A DNA stretch of 64,000 nucleotides from Streptomyces spinoverrucosus (GTDB lineage: Bacteria > Actinomycetota > Actinomycetes > Streptomycetales > Streptomycetaceae): positions 1,860,001 to 1,924,000 of the forward strand of contig NZ_JADPZX010000001.1 of the NCBI RefSeq assembly GCF_015712165.1. The letters are read 5' to 3'. Positions 17,883-27,133 of the stretch are shown here, one piece after another. The position numbers were made by a program, and so were the translations under genes. The notes beneath the pieces are model-generated. The model had not been told where the DNA came from, did no database searches, and saw nothing but the letters and a program-made list of their open reading frames with translations. The first letter of the stretch is position 1, and every line of letters begins with the position of its first letter.

Positions 17883-18329
17883 ATGAGCGCTGTGACCAGC
17901 ACCGCGCAGCAGACCCGTCGTGGCCCCGCCGGGCGCGGCACGCTGTTGCTGTTGCCGGCGGTGCTGGCCGGGCTGCTGGCCATGCACGGACTGGCGCCCG
18001 GGGCGCCGACGGCCCCCCACGCCGACTCGCCCGTGCGACACGCGGCGGCGAGCCACGCCGAGGCTCTGCCCCGGCACACCCCGACCGCCCACGAGCCCGG
18101 GCAGGCCTGCGCCCACGCCACCGAGGACGGCACGTCCGGCCACCTCGACCACGCCGACGCCAACTGCACTGCGAGCGGGATCGGGACGTCGTACTCCCCA
18201 CCCCTGCTCACCCCCGCCGTGGCGAACGCCTCGGCGGTACTTCTCGCCACGCCCGGACGGGCGGGGCGAGAAGCGGAGAGCGGGCGGGCGCCGCCCGACC
18301 TCGCGGAACTCCAACTCCTGCGGATCTAG
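17883..18329 (+). CDS. DUF6153 family protein
   Basis: A 148-residue protein with an N-terminal membrane segment (GTLLLLPAVLAGLLAMHGL), a His-rich middle (HAAASHAEALPRH, GHLDHADANCT) and a hydrophobic patch near the C-terminus. This composition matches the DUF6153 family. Histidines suggest metal, possibly copper, handling. It is followed by a DUF305 lipoprotein gene 99 bp downstream, a pairing I recall from other streptomycetes. Confidence 0.8.
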   Translation: MSAVTSTAQQTRRGPAGRGTLLLLPAVLAGLLAMHGLAPGAPTAPHADSPVRHAAASHAEALPRHTPTAHEPGQACAHATEDGTSGHLDHADANCTASGIGTSYSPPLLTPAVANASAVLLATPGRAGREAESGRAPPDLAELQLLRI

Positions 18330-18428
18330 AGGCACCCGCACGGCATCCCCCTGCTCCCGGACCGTCCGGGCAGGGGTGAACGCCGTGCTCCGGCATGCCC
18401 GCAGTCACCGTCAAGGGAGTTCGAAACC

Positions 18429-19034
18429 ATGACCACACAACACGCCCTCATGCGCCGTGCCGCCGCCGCGGCGGGCGTCGCCGCAGCCGCCGTCGTCCTG
18501 TCCGCCTGCGGCTCCACCACGCACGACGACCACACCACGTCCGCCCGACCGAGCGCGTCGTCCGCCCGGCACAACGCCGCCGACGTCTCCTTCGCCCAGG
18601 GCATGATTCCGCACCACCGGCAGGCCCTGGAGATGGCCGAGCTGGCCGCGACCCGCGCTGCCTCGCCGGAGGTCAGGAGCCTCGCCGTGGAGATCAGGAA
18701 GGCGCAGGACCCGGAGATCAGGACGATGTCCGGCTGGCTGGCCGCGTGGGGCGAGCCGGTCCCGGCCGCCGGCGCCTCCGGGGAGCACGGCGGGCACGCG
18801 ATGTCCGGGATGATGACCGACCAGGAGATGGAGGACCTGGGGAACTCCTCGGGCAAGGCCTTCGACACGGCGTTCCTGACGCTGATGGTGGAACACCACC
18901 GGGGCGCGGTCGAGATGGCCAGGAGCGAGCTCGACAACGGCGCCCACCGGCCCGCGAAGGATCTGGCCCGCGCTGTCGTCACGGCCCAGACGAACGAGAT
19001 CGACCGGATGAACAAGCTGCTCGGCGAGAAGTAG
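18429..19034 (+). CDS. DUF305 family His/Met-rich lipoprotein
   Basis: A 201-residue exported lipoprotein: signal peptide ending VVLSAC (Cys about residue 27), then two ferritin-like helical repeats each with the family motif, FAQGMIPHHRQALEMAEL and FLTLMVEHHRGAVEMARS. The linker is rich in Met and His (HGGHAMSGMM), as expected for copper-associated DUF305 proteins. A GGGAG ribosome site precedes the ATG. A strong hairpin terminator follows 17 bp after the stop. Confidence 0.9.
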   Translation: MTTQHALMRRAAAAAGVAAAAVVLSACGSTTHDDHTTSARPSASSARHNAADVSFAQGMIPHHRQALEMAELAATRAASPEVRSLAVEIRKAQDPEIRTMSGWLAAWGEPVPAAGASGEHGGHAMSGMMTDQEMEDLGNSSGKAFDTAFLTLMVEHHRGAVEMARSELDNGAHRPAKDLARAVVTAQTNEIDRMNKLLGEK

Positions 19035-19050
19035 ACGGGCCGCCGATGCC

Positions 19051-19084
19051 GGGGTGGGCGCGCGTTCGGACGCGCGCCCACCCC
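19051..19084. terminator. Hairpin terminator, 15-bp perfect stem
   Basis: GGGGTGGGCGCGCGT (19051-19065) pairs perfectly with 19070-19084 around the loop TCGG. It lies between convergent genes (DUF305 and VOC) and can serve both directions. No U-tract follows, as is usual in Streptomyces. Confidence 0.85.
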
Positions 19085-19120
19085 AGCAGGGAGTCAGAGA
19101 AACCGGACCATCGTTTCGGC

Positions 19121-19918
19121 TCACTCCTCGGCCGGGGTGAGCACCACGAAGTCCGCGTCGGACGGGTCGACGCAGACGGCCAGCCGGCCGACACCCTCGG
19201 CGTCCGCCGGTCCCATCTGCACGCTCCCGCCGTTCTCGGTGACCTTGGCGACCGCCGCGTCGCAGTCGGCGACGGCGAAGACGGGGTGCCAGTACGGCCG
19301 CCCGTTCGCCAGGGCGAGGTCCTCCTGACGGACCTGCATGACGCCGCCCTGCATACGCTCCTCGGGGAGACCGGCAGGGGTGATGAGGGTGTACGTGCCC
19401 CCGCCGCCCGGCAGTTCCATGTCGCTGAACTGCCAGCCGAAGACGGCGCCGTAGAACTCCTGCGCGGCCGCGGCGTCGCTCGTGTACAGCTCGGTCCACG
19501 ACAGCGAGCCCGGCTCGTCCGCCAGCTCGAAGCCGGCGTCCTTCCCCGGCTGCCAGACGGCGAACTGGCCCCCCAACGGGTCGCTGTACTGCGCCATCCG
19601 GCCCCACTCGTCGAGGTCCCGCGGCGGCACCCGCACCGTGCCGCCCGCGCGCTCCACGGCCTGCGTCGTGGCGTCCGCGTCGGTGACGGCGTAGTAGATC
19701 ATCCAGGCCGAGCGCGCGCCCTCCTCGGTGAGCCTGCCGAGCCCGGCGACGGTCTTGCCGTCCTTCCGGAACATCCCGCCCTCCATGTCCTCCCCCTCGC
19801 CCATGGACTCGTACTCCCAGCCGAGCACCGCGCCGTAGAAGGCCGCGGCGGCCGGGACGTCGGGGGCGCCGAGGTCGAGCCAACAGGGGGAGCCGGGAGT
19901 GAGGTCAGTGGTGATCAC
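19121..19918 (-). CDS. Two-domain VOC family protein
   Basis: A 265-residue protein made of two glyoxalase/VOC modules, the first around PCWLDLGAPDVPAAAAFYGA, the second around WTELYTSDAAAAQEFYGAVF, as in CFP30B-like and hydroxylase-type bacterial VOC proteins. The GTG at 19918 is preceded by GGGA. Substrate unknown. It is convergent with the DUF305 gene. Confidence 0.88.
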   Translation of the reverse strand: MITTDLTPGSPCWLDLGAPDVPAAAAFYGAVLGWEYESMGEGEDMEGGMFRKDGKTVAGLGRLTEEGARSAWMIYYAVTDADATTQAVERAGGTVRVPPRDLDEWGRMAQYSDPLGGQFAVWQPGKDAGFELADEPGSLSWTELYTSDAAAAQEFYGAVFGWQFSDMELPGGGGTYTLITPAGLPEERMQGGVMQVRQEDLALANGRPYWHPVFAVADCDAAVAKVTENGGSVQMGPADAEGVGRLAVCVDPSDADFVVLTPAEE

Positions 19919-20018
19919 AGCGATTCCCTTTCGCAGGTCCTGTCCGGGACCAGCGTGACATCCGGCACTGACGATCGCGCGTCGGCCGCTCCGGTGAGAA
20001 CCGCGCACCTGCGCCCTG

Positions 20019-20738
20019 TCAGTGATCGGGGCAGCCGAGCCAGTAGCCGAAGCCCCGGCGGGTGTGGATCAGCGCGGGTTGTTCCCGGTCCACCTTGTGC
20101 CGCAGGCGGGAGACGAGTTTCTCGATGGCCGGATTGGCCCGGTACTCGCCCCAGACGTGCCGGCTGATCTGTTCCTTCGACAGCACGCGTTCGGCGTTGC
20201 CCAGCAGGTGGCTCAGGAGCCGGTACTCGGCGGGAGTGAGGCCGAGTTGTCTGGGTCCGCGCCGGGCCTGGCACGTGGCGTCGTCCAGGACGAGGTCGCC
20301 GTAGCAGGGCATCCCGTCCCGTACGGGGCTCCGGCCGCGCAACAGCACCTGGGCCCTGGCCAGGACTTCGGTGATCCGGACCGGCTTGGTCACGTAGTCC
20401 TCCCCACCCAGGCCGAGTTCGGGCAGGAGGCAGTGGAGGGAGTCGCACGTGGTCAGGAAGAGCAGCGGGGGGCGGTCCGCGGGCGGGACGCGGCGGCCTC
20501 GGGCGAAGCCGGCCAGGTCCGGCAGCGTGGCGTCCCAGACCACCAGGTCGAATCGGTGCTGGGCGAGCCGCAGCATGCCCTCGGTGCCGGAGCCCGCCGT
20601 GCCGACCCGGTACCCCACCAACTCCATTGCGGTGGCGAGGAGTTCGGTGACCGCGGGATCGTTGTCGACGACCAGAACGTGCCGCCCGTCACCGCGAGGC
20701 GGTGCAGGCTGCTCGCTGGTGATGATGTTCCTGTGCAT
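20019..20738 (-). CDS. Orphan OmpR-family response regulator
   Basis: About 239 residues: a receiver domain (HVLVVDNDPAVTELLATA, phospho-acceptor Asp in VVWDATLPD at about residue 69, Lys in DYVTKPVRI) and a C-terminal winged helix (LGLTPAEYRLLSHLL, HVWGEYRANPAIEKLVSRLR, RRGFGYWLG). No histidine kinase lies next to it, so it is an orphan here. The start is uncertain: ATG 20738 or ATG 20768; neither has a clear ribosome site. Confidence 0.85.
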   Translation of the reverse strand: MHRNIITSEQPAPPRGDGRHVLVVDNDPAVTELLATAMELVGYRVGTAGSGTEGMLRLAQHRFDLVVWDATLPDLAGFARGRRVPPADRPPLLFLTTCDSLHCLLPELGLGGEDYVTKPVRITEVLARAQVLLRGRSPVRDGMPCYGDLVLDDATCQARRGPRQLGLTPAEYRLLSHLLGNAERVLSKEQISRHVWGEYRANPAIEKLVSRLRHKVDREQPALIHTRRGFGYWLGCPDH

Positions 20739-20867
20739 GGCAAGACCATTCGGGTAGGGCTTACGCACTTCACGACTGAGCGACCGAGCGGCTGAAGGGC
20801 TGAACGGCGGGCCAGGGGCTCGGTCCCCGTGCGAACAGGCCGCCCACGCGCGGTCTCCGCCTCGGCG

Positions 20868-21377
20868 TCAGGCGGAGGGCCGGACGTCGATGTCGACCTC
20901 GGTGAGTGCGACGAAGTCGTCGACCAGCCGGTGGAACAGCGCGGCGAGCAGCGCCAGGTCCTCGGACGACCAGCCCGCCAGAGCCATCTCCATGCCCCGT
21001 CGGCGCACCTCCCCCATACGGTCGACCGCGGCCAGACCGGCCTCCGTGAGCTGCACGCGCTGGGCCCGCCGGTCGTCCGGATCCGGGACGCGGATCACAT
21101 GACCGGCCCGCTCAAGTTGCCGCAGCCGGCGGGTGACGTGGGAGGCCTCCACGGTCAGCCGGGCCGCCAGCACCCCGGGGCGCAGGGGCTCGCTCTCGGC
21201 GATGTACCGCAGGATCGCCGCCGCGGCCCGGTCCAGTGACAGTCCGGCCTCGGCCATCGCGCCGGTGCCGTACTTCTGGTCCGACCAGTACGACCTGAAG
21301 ATCCAGGCGTACGGCTGTCTGCGCGGGCACGACGAAGTGGCCGTCGTGGAGGGGGACTTGGGCGAGCGCCGGTTCAT
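20868..21377 (-). CDS. MarR family transcriptional regulator
   Basis: A helix-rich winged-helix protein of about 169 residues. The core is AILRYIAESEPLRPGVLAAR, LTVEASHVTRRLRQLERAGH and the wing DPDDRRAQRVQLTEAG. The start is uncertain (ATG 21377, 21392 or 21257). The target is unknown; it is not tightly linked to its neighbours. Confidence 0.8.
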   Translation of the reverse strand: MNRRSPKSPSTTATSSCPRRQPYAWIFRSYWSDQKYGTGAMAEAGLSLDRAAAAILRYIAESEPLRPGVLAARLTVEASHVTRRLRQLERAGHVIRVPDPDDRRAQRVQLTEAGLAAVDRMGEVRRRGMEMALAGWSSEDLALLAALFHRLVDDFVALTEVDIDVRPSA

Positions 21378-21532
21378 CGCCGCGTATCGCACGGGGACAG
21401 GCTCAGCGGAGCTCTCGCGGTCGGCATGCCGCCCAGGGCCGTCCGGGCCTGGCGGCAGGCCGTCGCGGGCGGGGCGGGCTGGCGGGAAGCCGTCTCGGCC
21501 GGCGGTACCGAGGCGGCCTGATCCCCGAACGG

Positions 21533-22474
21533 CTACTTGCTCTGCAGCTTCCCCAGCGGGTCGGGGGCCGCTTCCAGGGCGGTGATCGCCGCCTGCCAGC
21601 CGGTGTCCTCGGGGTAGAGGGCGCTGCGCAGGTAGGCCGTGGTGAGCTGCTGGATCAGGGCGACGCGTGCGGGACTCTCGTCCGTCGTCTCGGCGACCTC
21701 GTATCCGGGGATGCCGCCGAGCGAGTGCTCGGCGTCGAACAGGGTGAGCAGGCTCTTGTCGCCGGGGCTGTGGGTGTAGGGGTCGGTGAACCAGTCCGGT
21801 CCGCGCGTGGACAGGTGGGACTGGTCGTTGTCCCCGGCGACGATGAGGGCCGGTGTGGTCATGGTGTCGAAGGACGGCTTCATGAAGGGGAAGTGTTCGG
21901 CGGCGAACGGGGTCAGGTCGTCGCCCAGGCCGGTCAGGGCGAGCAGCACACCGGCTTTGACGCGGGGGTCGGACATGTCCTCGCCGGGTACGCCGTCGGA
22001 GTCGAGGACGCGCGCACCCAGCAGCGCGCTCGCCGTCTGGGCTCCCCAGGAGTGGCCGGCCACGGCGATGCGGTCGCGGTCGAGGCGGCCGGCGAGACCC
22101 GGCACGGACGCTTCGAGCACGTCGAGTCCGTCCAGGACGCGCGTGAGGTCCTCGATGCGCAAGCGCCAGATCCGCGGCGTACGGGGGTCCTCGGCCGGCA
22201 GGCCGAGCGTCCTGGAGTCGAGGTGGGTGGGCTGGACGACCACGAAGCCGTGGGCGGCCCAGAAGTCGGCCAGCGGGGCGTAGCCGTTCATCGACCAGCC
22301 GAAGCCGTGCGAGAAGACGAGGACGGGCAGATCGGTGCCGGTCGCGGGGGCGGACACGCGGACCTGGAGGTCCTCACCGCGGCCCGGGGCGGACAGGACG
22401 AGCGGCTGCGCGGACACCACCGTGGTGGGCGCGGCCGCGGTCTTCTGCGCGGTCGCGGTGTTCGAGTCGGACAT
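21533..22474 (-). CDS. Alpha/beta hydrolase (PAF-acetylhydrolase/chlorophyllase-like)
   Basis: A 313-residue serine hydrolase without signal peptide. The oxyanion block VLVFSHGFGWSMNGY and nucleophile elbow AVAGHSWGAQT (GHSWG) are clear, and EHSLGG near the C-terminus probably holds the catalytic His. The ATG has GGAAGG seven bases upstream. The gene is divergent from a MarR regulator across a 273-bp region with paired palindromes, so it is the likely target of that regulator. Confidence 0.88.
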   Translation of the reverse strand: MSDSNTATAQKTAAAPTTVVSAQPLVLSAPGRGEDLQVRVSAPATGTDLPVLVFSHGFGWSMNGYAPLADFWAAHGFVVVQPTHLDSRTLGLPAEDPRTPRIWRLRIEDLTRVLDGLDVLEASVPGLAGRLDRDRIAVAGHSWGAQTASALLGARVLDSDGVPGEDMSDPRVKAGVLLALTGLGDDLTPFAAEHFPFMKPSFDTMTTPALIVAGDNDQSHLSTRGPDWFTDPYTHSPGDKSLLTLFDAEHSLGGIPGYEVAETTDESPARVALIQQLTTAYLRSALYPEDTGWQAAITALEAAPDPLGKLQSK

Positions 22475-22565
22475 GGAAGTGCCTTCCGTAGTGCCTTCGA
22501 TGAGCGTTCTCGAGCGCGGACACATCAAGGGTCGGCCCGTCGCCCGGTCTGCGATGACGGTGAAA

Positions 22566-22604
22566 CGGAACGTTGCTCCGGAAACGATACGGAGCACGGT
22601 TCCG
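22566..22604. promoter_or_regulatory. Two adjacent CGGA-N7-TCCG palindromes (probable MarR operator)
   Basis: CGGAACGTTGCTCCG (22566-22580) and CGGAGCACGGTTCCG (22590-22604) are each palindromic, and together form a larger imperfect 18-bp inverted repeat (22563-22580 with 22590-22607). Centres are 24 bp apart, placing the sites near one face of the helix. They lie between the divergent hydrolase and MarR genes. Confidence 0.65.
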
Positions 22605-22747
22605 CTTTGCAACACACGGAAGGAGCCGCGCCGACTGGTCGCACTCCTCGTCGCAGGAGCCACCGGCCCGGTCGTACAATTTGTGCCCGAACGACCGGAC
22701 GGACCGGCAGGCCGTGCGGTCCCGTCCAGCAGACCGAGGGAGCACAC

Positions 22748-23320
22748 TTGCCCGGCCAGCGATCCATCACCGAAGCGGAGAAGCTCGCGGAGGCCAAGCT
22801 GGGCGGTATCCCCGTCCGGCGGGAGCAGATGGCGGCCGTGGCCAACATCTACCGGGCCGCCGCCACGGTGCGGCACCACCTGGAGAACTCCGTGCTCCGT
22901 GGCTCGGACCTGACCTGGACCGCGTTCGTGGTGCTGTGGGTGGTGTGGGTCTGGGGCGAGTCGGAGACCCGGCACGTCGCCGAGGAGGCGGGCATCTCCA
23001 AGGGCACACTGACCGGCGTCTCGCGCACCCTGGAGTCGCGCGGACTGCTGCGCCGCGCCGACCATCCCACCGACGGGCGGCTCGTGCTGCTGCGCCTGAC
23101 GGAGGAGGGCGAGGAGTTCATGCGCCGGGTGTTCCCGGCGTTCAACGAGGAAGAGGCGTTCGTGACCTCGCAGTTGAGCGACGCCGAATGCCGCGGCCTC
23201 GCGGACGTGCTGCGACGGGTGGTCCTCCAGGTGGAGCAGCACGGTGAGGAGCGCCGCAGGTCGCTGCTGGACGGGACCGAACCCGTGCCGCGCCGCAGCG
23301 GGCGGCGCGCCAAGGACTGA
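22748..23320 (+). CDS. MarR family transcriptional regulator
   Basis: A 190-residue regulator starting at a TTG with GAGGGAG six bases upstream. The winged helix is visible in HVAEEAGISKGTLTGVSRTL and the wing DHPTDGRLVLLRLTEEG. It is divergent from the alpha/beta hydrolase gene and probably represses it and itself through the paired palindromes between them. The C-terminal tail is basic (RRSGRRAKD). Confidence 0.88.
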   Translation: MPGQRSITEAEKLAEAKLGGIPVRREQMAAVANIYRAAATVRHHLENSVLRGSDLTWTAFVVLWVVWVWGESETRHVAEEAGISKGTLTGVSRTLESRGLLRRADHPTDGRLVLLRLTEEGEEFMRRVFPAFNEEEAFVTSQLSDAECRGLADVLRRVVLQVEQHGEERRRSLLDGTEPVPRRSGRRAKD

Positions 23321-23340
23321 ACCGCAGCGACAAGTGCCGC

Positions 23341-24078
23341 TCAGCGGCTCCGGTTCTCGCCGACGGCCAGGACCAGTGCGTCGAACAGGCGCTGTTGGGC
23401 CGGGTCCTGCTCCGCGGTGTCCTCCGGATGCCACTGCACGGCCACGAACCAGCCGGCGTTCCCCGCGACTTCCACCGCCTCGACGGTGCCGTCGGCCGCG
23501 CGGGCGGCGACGACGAGCCCGTCGCCCAGCCGATCGATGTGCTGGTGGTGGTAGCAGGACGCCTCGACCTTGTCGGTTCCCGTGGCGCCCGCCAGCGCGG
23601 TGCCGGGCACGAGGGACACCGGGTGCGTGACGTGCCGGTGTTCCCGCCCGGGCCCGCCCATGTCCTGGTGCAGGGTGCCGCCCCGTGCGGTGTTGACCAC
23701 CTGCAGACCACGGCAGATCGCCAGCAGCGGCAGCCGCAGCGCGAGCGTCTGCCGGGCGACCTCCAGGTCGAACGCGTCCTGTTCGTCGTCCACGTCGTAG
23801 ACGGCCTCGTGGGCGGTGCCGGCTCCGTAGCGGTGGGGCGCCAGGTCGCCGCCGCCGGGCAGCAGAACGCCGTCGAAGCGGGCGAGGCGGGCGGCGACCT
23901 CGGCCGGGTCGCAGCTGCCGCCGGGGGCGTGCGGATGGAGGGTGACGGGTTCGCCGCCCGCCCGCCAGACCGACTCGATCAGGGCACGGGCGCTGACCTC
24001 CGCCGCGTAGCGCAGGGCCGAGGTGGTGGCGGCGAAACGGGCGGGTACGGCGATGAGGGGACGGCGGGCAGAGGTCAC
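23341..24078 (-). CDS. PuuD-like gamma-glutamyl hydrolase (class I glutamine amidotransferase fold)
   Basis: A 245-residue peptidase-C26 protein. The nucleophile is in LLAICRGLQVVNTARGG and the His/Glu pair in AVQWHPEDTAEQD. Enzymes of this type (PuuD, AtdA2-like) cleave gamma-glutamyl amides, releasing glutamate from a glutamylated intermediate. The GTG start overlaps the stop of the aldehyde dehydrogenase gene (GTGA). It ends the permease-ALDH-hydrolase operon, which matches the order of functions in polyamine (Puu) catabolism. Confidence 0.87.
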   Translation of the reverse strand: MTSARRPLIAVPARFAATTSALRYAAEVSARALIESVWRAGGEPVTLHPHAPGGSCDPAEVAARLARFDGVLLPGGGDLAPHRYGAGTAHEAVYDVDDEQDAFDLEVARQTLALRLPLLAICRGLQVVNTARGGTLHQDMGGPGREHRHVTHPVSLVPGTALAGATGTDKVEASCYHHQHIDRLGDGLVVAARAADGTVEAVEVAGNAGWFVAVQWHPEDTAEQDPAQQRLFDALVLAVGENRSR

Positions 24079-25562
24079 AGCTGGATCCAGGTGGTCTTCA
24101 GTTCGGTGTACTTCTCCAGCGCGTGGACGGACTTGTCGCGTCCGTTGCCGGACTGCTTCATGCCGCCGAAGGGCACCGTCAGGTCGCCCTCCTCGTAGCA
24201 GTTGACCCAGACGGTGCCGGCTCTCAGGGCGCGGGACACCTGGTGGGCGGTGGACAGGTCGGAGGTCCACAGGCCCGCGGCGAGTCCGTACTCGGTGGCG
24301 TTGGCGAGGGTCACCGCCTCGTCGAGGTCGTCGAAGGTGAGAACGGACAGGACGGGGCCGAAGATCTCCTCACGGGCCGGCCTGCTGCCGGGGACGACCT
24401 GGTCGAAGACCGTGGGCCGGAGGTAGAAGCCGCCGGTTTCGGGGAGGATGCGTTCTCCCCCGGTGCGGAGCCGGACACCGGCGTCGACGCCCGCCTGGAT
24501 GTGGCCGAGGACCCGGTCGAGGTGGGCCTGTCCCACCAGGGCGCCCATCTCGGTGGCCGGATCGAGGGGGTCGCCGACCCGGAGCGTGCGGGCCCGTTCG
24601 ACGACCGCCTCGGTGACGCGTTCGGCGATGGCGGAGTGCACCAGCAGCCGGGAGGGCGCGGTGCACATCTCGCCCTGGTTGAAGAAGATGCCCCAGGCTG
24701 CCGTGGCGGCGGCCTTCTCCAGGTCGGGCGCGTCGGGGAAGACGATGTTGGGTGACTTGCCGCCCAGTTCGAGCCAGACGCGCTTGAGGTTGGAGTCGGC
24801 GGCGTAGCGCAGGAAGTGGCGGCCGACGGCGGTGGAGCCGGTGAAGGCGAGGACGTCGACGTCGGGGTGGAGGCCGAGGGCCTGTCCCGCCACCGGCCCG
24901 TCGCCGTTGACGACGTTGAGGACGCCGGCCGGCAGCCCGGCCTCGGTGGCGATCCGGCCGAGGTGCAGTGCCGACAGGGGTGAGTTCTCCGACGGCTTGA
25001 GGACGACCGTGCAGCCGGCCGCGAGGGCGGGGGCGATCTTCCAGCCCGCGAGCGTCAACGGGAAGTTCCACGGCACGACGGCACCCACGACACCGGCCGG
25101 CTCACGGGTGACGAGCGCGAGGGCGTCGGGCGCGGTGTGCGGGGACTCGTCGGTGAGCTTGTCGGCCAGCTCGCCGTACCAGCGGAAGGTGTTGATCAGT
25201 GCGCGCAGTTCGATGTCGTGGGCGTCGGTGATCGGTTTGCCCATCTCCAGGCTGACGGTGAGGGCGAGTTCCGGCCGTCGCTCCTCGATCAGCTCGGCGA
25301 TGCGCAGCAGGACCCGGCCGCGTTCGGCGGGCGCGAGCCGGGGCCAGGGGCCGCTGTCGAAGGCCTTGCGGGCGGCCGCGACGGCCAGGTCGACCTCCGC
25401 GGCACCGCCGTCGGCAACGTGCGCCAGCACCTGCCCGTCCCGTGGGGAGATGACGGGGAACGCGCCGCCACCGCCGTCGTGTTCGGCGCCGTCGACGAGG
25501 TGAGCGCCGGGGAGGACGAGATTCCTGGCTCGGCGAACCCAGTCGTCATGGGTGACATCCAC
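24075..25562 (-). CDS. Aldehyde dehydrogenase (PuuC-like)
   Basis: A 495-residue NAD(P)-dependent aldehyde dehydrogenase. Visible motifs: PWNFPLTLAGWK, FTGSTAVGRHF, the glutamate motif LELGGKSPNIVF and catalytic Cys in FFNQGEMCTAPSRL; the C-terminus GGMKQSGNGRDKS is typical for gamma-glutamyl-aminobutyraldehyde dehydrogenases. It lies 65 bp after the permease gene and overlaps the PuuD-like gene, so it probably oxidises a gamma-glutamyl-amino aldehyde. Confidence 0.9.
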   Translation of the reverse strand: MDVTHDDWVRRARNLVLPGAHLVDGAEHDGGGGAFPVISPRDGQVLAHVADGGAAEVDLAVAAARKAFDSGPWPRLAPAERGRVLLRIAELIEERRPELALTVSLEMGKPITDAHDIELRALINTFRWYGELADKLTDESPHTAPDALALVTREPAGVVGAVVPWNFPLTLAGWKIAPALAAGCTVVLKPSENSPLSALHLGRIATEAGLPAGVLNVVNGDGPVAGQALGLHPDVDVLAFTGSTAVGRHFLRYAADSNLKRVWLELGGKSPNIVFPDAPDLEKAAATAAWGIFFNQGEMCTAPSRLLVHSAIAERVTEAVVERARTLRVGDPLDPATEMGALVGQAHLDRVLGHIQAGVDAGVRLRTGGERILPETGGFYLRPTVFDQVVPGSRPAREEIFGPVLSVLTFDDLDEAVTLANATEYGLAAGLWTSDLSTAHQVSRALRAGTVWVNCYEEGDLTVPFGGMKQSGNGRDKSVHALEKYTELKTTWIQL

Positions 25563-25627
25563 TGTGAGTCCTCGTTTCGTCGTGGGTCGAACTGTGCCGC
25601 CGGGCGCGCACAGCGGGCATGCGCGGG

Positions 25628-27085
25628 TCAGCTCGCGGCCGCCGGGCCGCGGCGGCGAAGCCGTTCGGCGCCGATCCCGAGCAGCATCACCACCGGCACC
25701 GACAGCACCAGCCAGACGGCCGTGCCCGTGTCACCGCCGATCAGCGTGGTGAAGTTGGCGAGGATCAGCCAGACGGCACCGGCCAGACCGAGCGCTCCCA
25801 GCGCCGGGGCGATCGCGGTGTTCCACAGCCGGGCGTCACGGCGCTCCCGGCGGAAGAAGACGATCACGGAGACGGAGGTGAGCAGGTAGAGCAGCATCAT
25901 CGCCAGGACGGCGAGCCCGCTGAACCAGGAGAAGAGACTCACCACCGGGTCCTTGCCGGCCAGGGCGAAGGGCAGGACCAGCGCGAGAGCGATCGCCGTC
26001 TGCACGCATCCCGCGGCCCAGGGGGCGTGGCGGCGGTTGAGCACGCACAGACGGCGGGGCAGCAGCCGGTCGCGGCCGAGGGAGAACAGGTAGCGGTTGG
26101 CGGAGTTGTGGAAGGTGAGGATGCCCGCGAAGAGGGAGGTGGCGAGCAGGACGGGCAGGACGTCGTTGACCCAGCCGCCGAACTGCGCGGCGATCGGCGC
26201 GAACACGAAGCCGGAGGAGTCCCCGCTCGCCAGGGCCGTACCGGCCGCCGCCGGTGCCTGGGAGGCGCCGTGGGCGGAGATCAGCATCCACGAGGTGAGG
26301 GCGAAGAAGCAGGTGACCAGGACCACGGAGAGGTAGGTGGCCCGTGGCACGGTCTTCGTCGGGTTGCGGGCCTCCTCGCCGTAGATGGCGGTGGCCTCGA
26401 AGCCGAACATCGAGGCCACGGCGAACATGACGGCGACGCCCGGCGCGCCCTGCAGGACCGCCGACGGGGAGAAGCTGTCGGACACGCCCAGCCCTTCCGG
26501 TCCGCCTCCCTCGAAGAGGGTGACCAGGCCGAAGACCAGCAGGATGCTGAACTCGGCGAGGACCAGCAGCGCCAGGACCCGGGCGCCGACCTCGATGCCG
26601 GTGACCGCGAGGGCCTGGACGACGGCCATGGTGATCAGCGCCCATGCCCACCACGGCAGGTCGAGGCCCGTGTGGTCGGCGACCAGTGCGCTCATCGTGG
26701 CGCCGTACAAGCCGTACATGGCCGCCTGGATGACGCAGTACGAGAACAGGGCGACGGCCGCGCTGCCGGCGCCGGTGGTGCGGCCCAGCCCGGCACCGAT
26801 GTAGGTGTAGAAGGCGCCGGCGTCGACGACGTGGCGGCCCATGGCGACGAAGCCGACGGAGAAGAGCAGGATGACCGCGCCCGCCAGGACGTAGGCGGCG
26901 GGGGTGCCGGCGCCGTTGCCGATGGCGACCGAGATCGGGGCCGCTCCGGCGATGCCGGTCAGCGGGGCCTGACCGGACAGGACGAAGAAGAGGATGCCCA
27001 GGACACCCAGGGCGTTGGGCTTGAGCGCGGCTGCGGCGGGGGCGTCCCGTACGGTCCGCTCCGCGGGAACCGTCTGACTGTCCAC
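25628..27085 (-). CDS. APC family amine/amino acid permease
   Basis: A 485-residue transporter with about 12 membrane segments and the APC motif LSGQAPLTGIAGAAPISVAI near the N-terminus. The GTG at 27085 is preferred (AGGTGA five bases upstream); upstream codons are part of a purine repeat. It heads the permease-ALDH-hydrolase operon and probably imports the amine. A palindrome related to those near the ferredoxin/GS promoter lies 102 bp upstream. Confidence 0.88.
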   Translation of the reverse strand: MDSQTVPAERTVRDAPAAAALKPNALGVLGILFFVLSGQAPLTGIAGAAPISVAIGNGAGTPAAYVLAGAVILLFSVGFVAMGRHVVDAGAFYTYIGAGLGRTTGAGSAAVALFSYCVIQAAMYGLYGATMSALVADHTGLDLPWWAWALITMAVVQALAVTGIEVGARVLALLVLAEFSILLVFGLVTLFEGGGPEGLGVSDSFSPSAVLQGAPGVAVMFAVASMFGFEATAIYGEEARNPTKTVPRATYLSVVLVTCFFALTSWMLISAHGASQAPAAAGTALASGDSSGFVFAPIAAQFGGWVNDVLPVLLATSLFAGILTFHNSANRYLFSLGRDRLLPRRLCVLNRRHAPWAAGCVQTAIALALVLPFALAGKDPVVSLFSWFSGLAVLAMMLLYLLTSVSVIVFFRRERRDARLWNTAIAPALGALGLAGAVWLILANFTTLIGGDTGTAVWLVLSVPVVMLLGIGAERLRRRGPAAAS

Positions 27086-27133
27086 TCGGATCACCTGCCA
27101 GAGGAAGAGGGGAGGTCGTGCCAGAAGAAGGCC

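Noticed and set aside
24075..25562. HpaE role for the first aldehyde dehydrogenase
   Set aside because: Its operon (permease, PuuD-like hydrolase) and GGMKQSGNGRDKS end fit PuuC better; the ALDH at 29699-31162 is adjacent to HpaD and fits HpaE.
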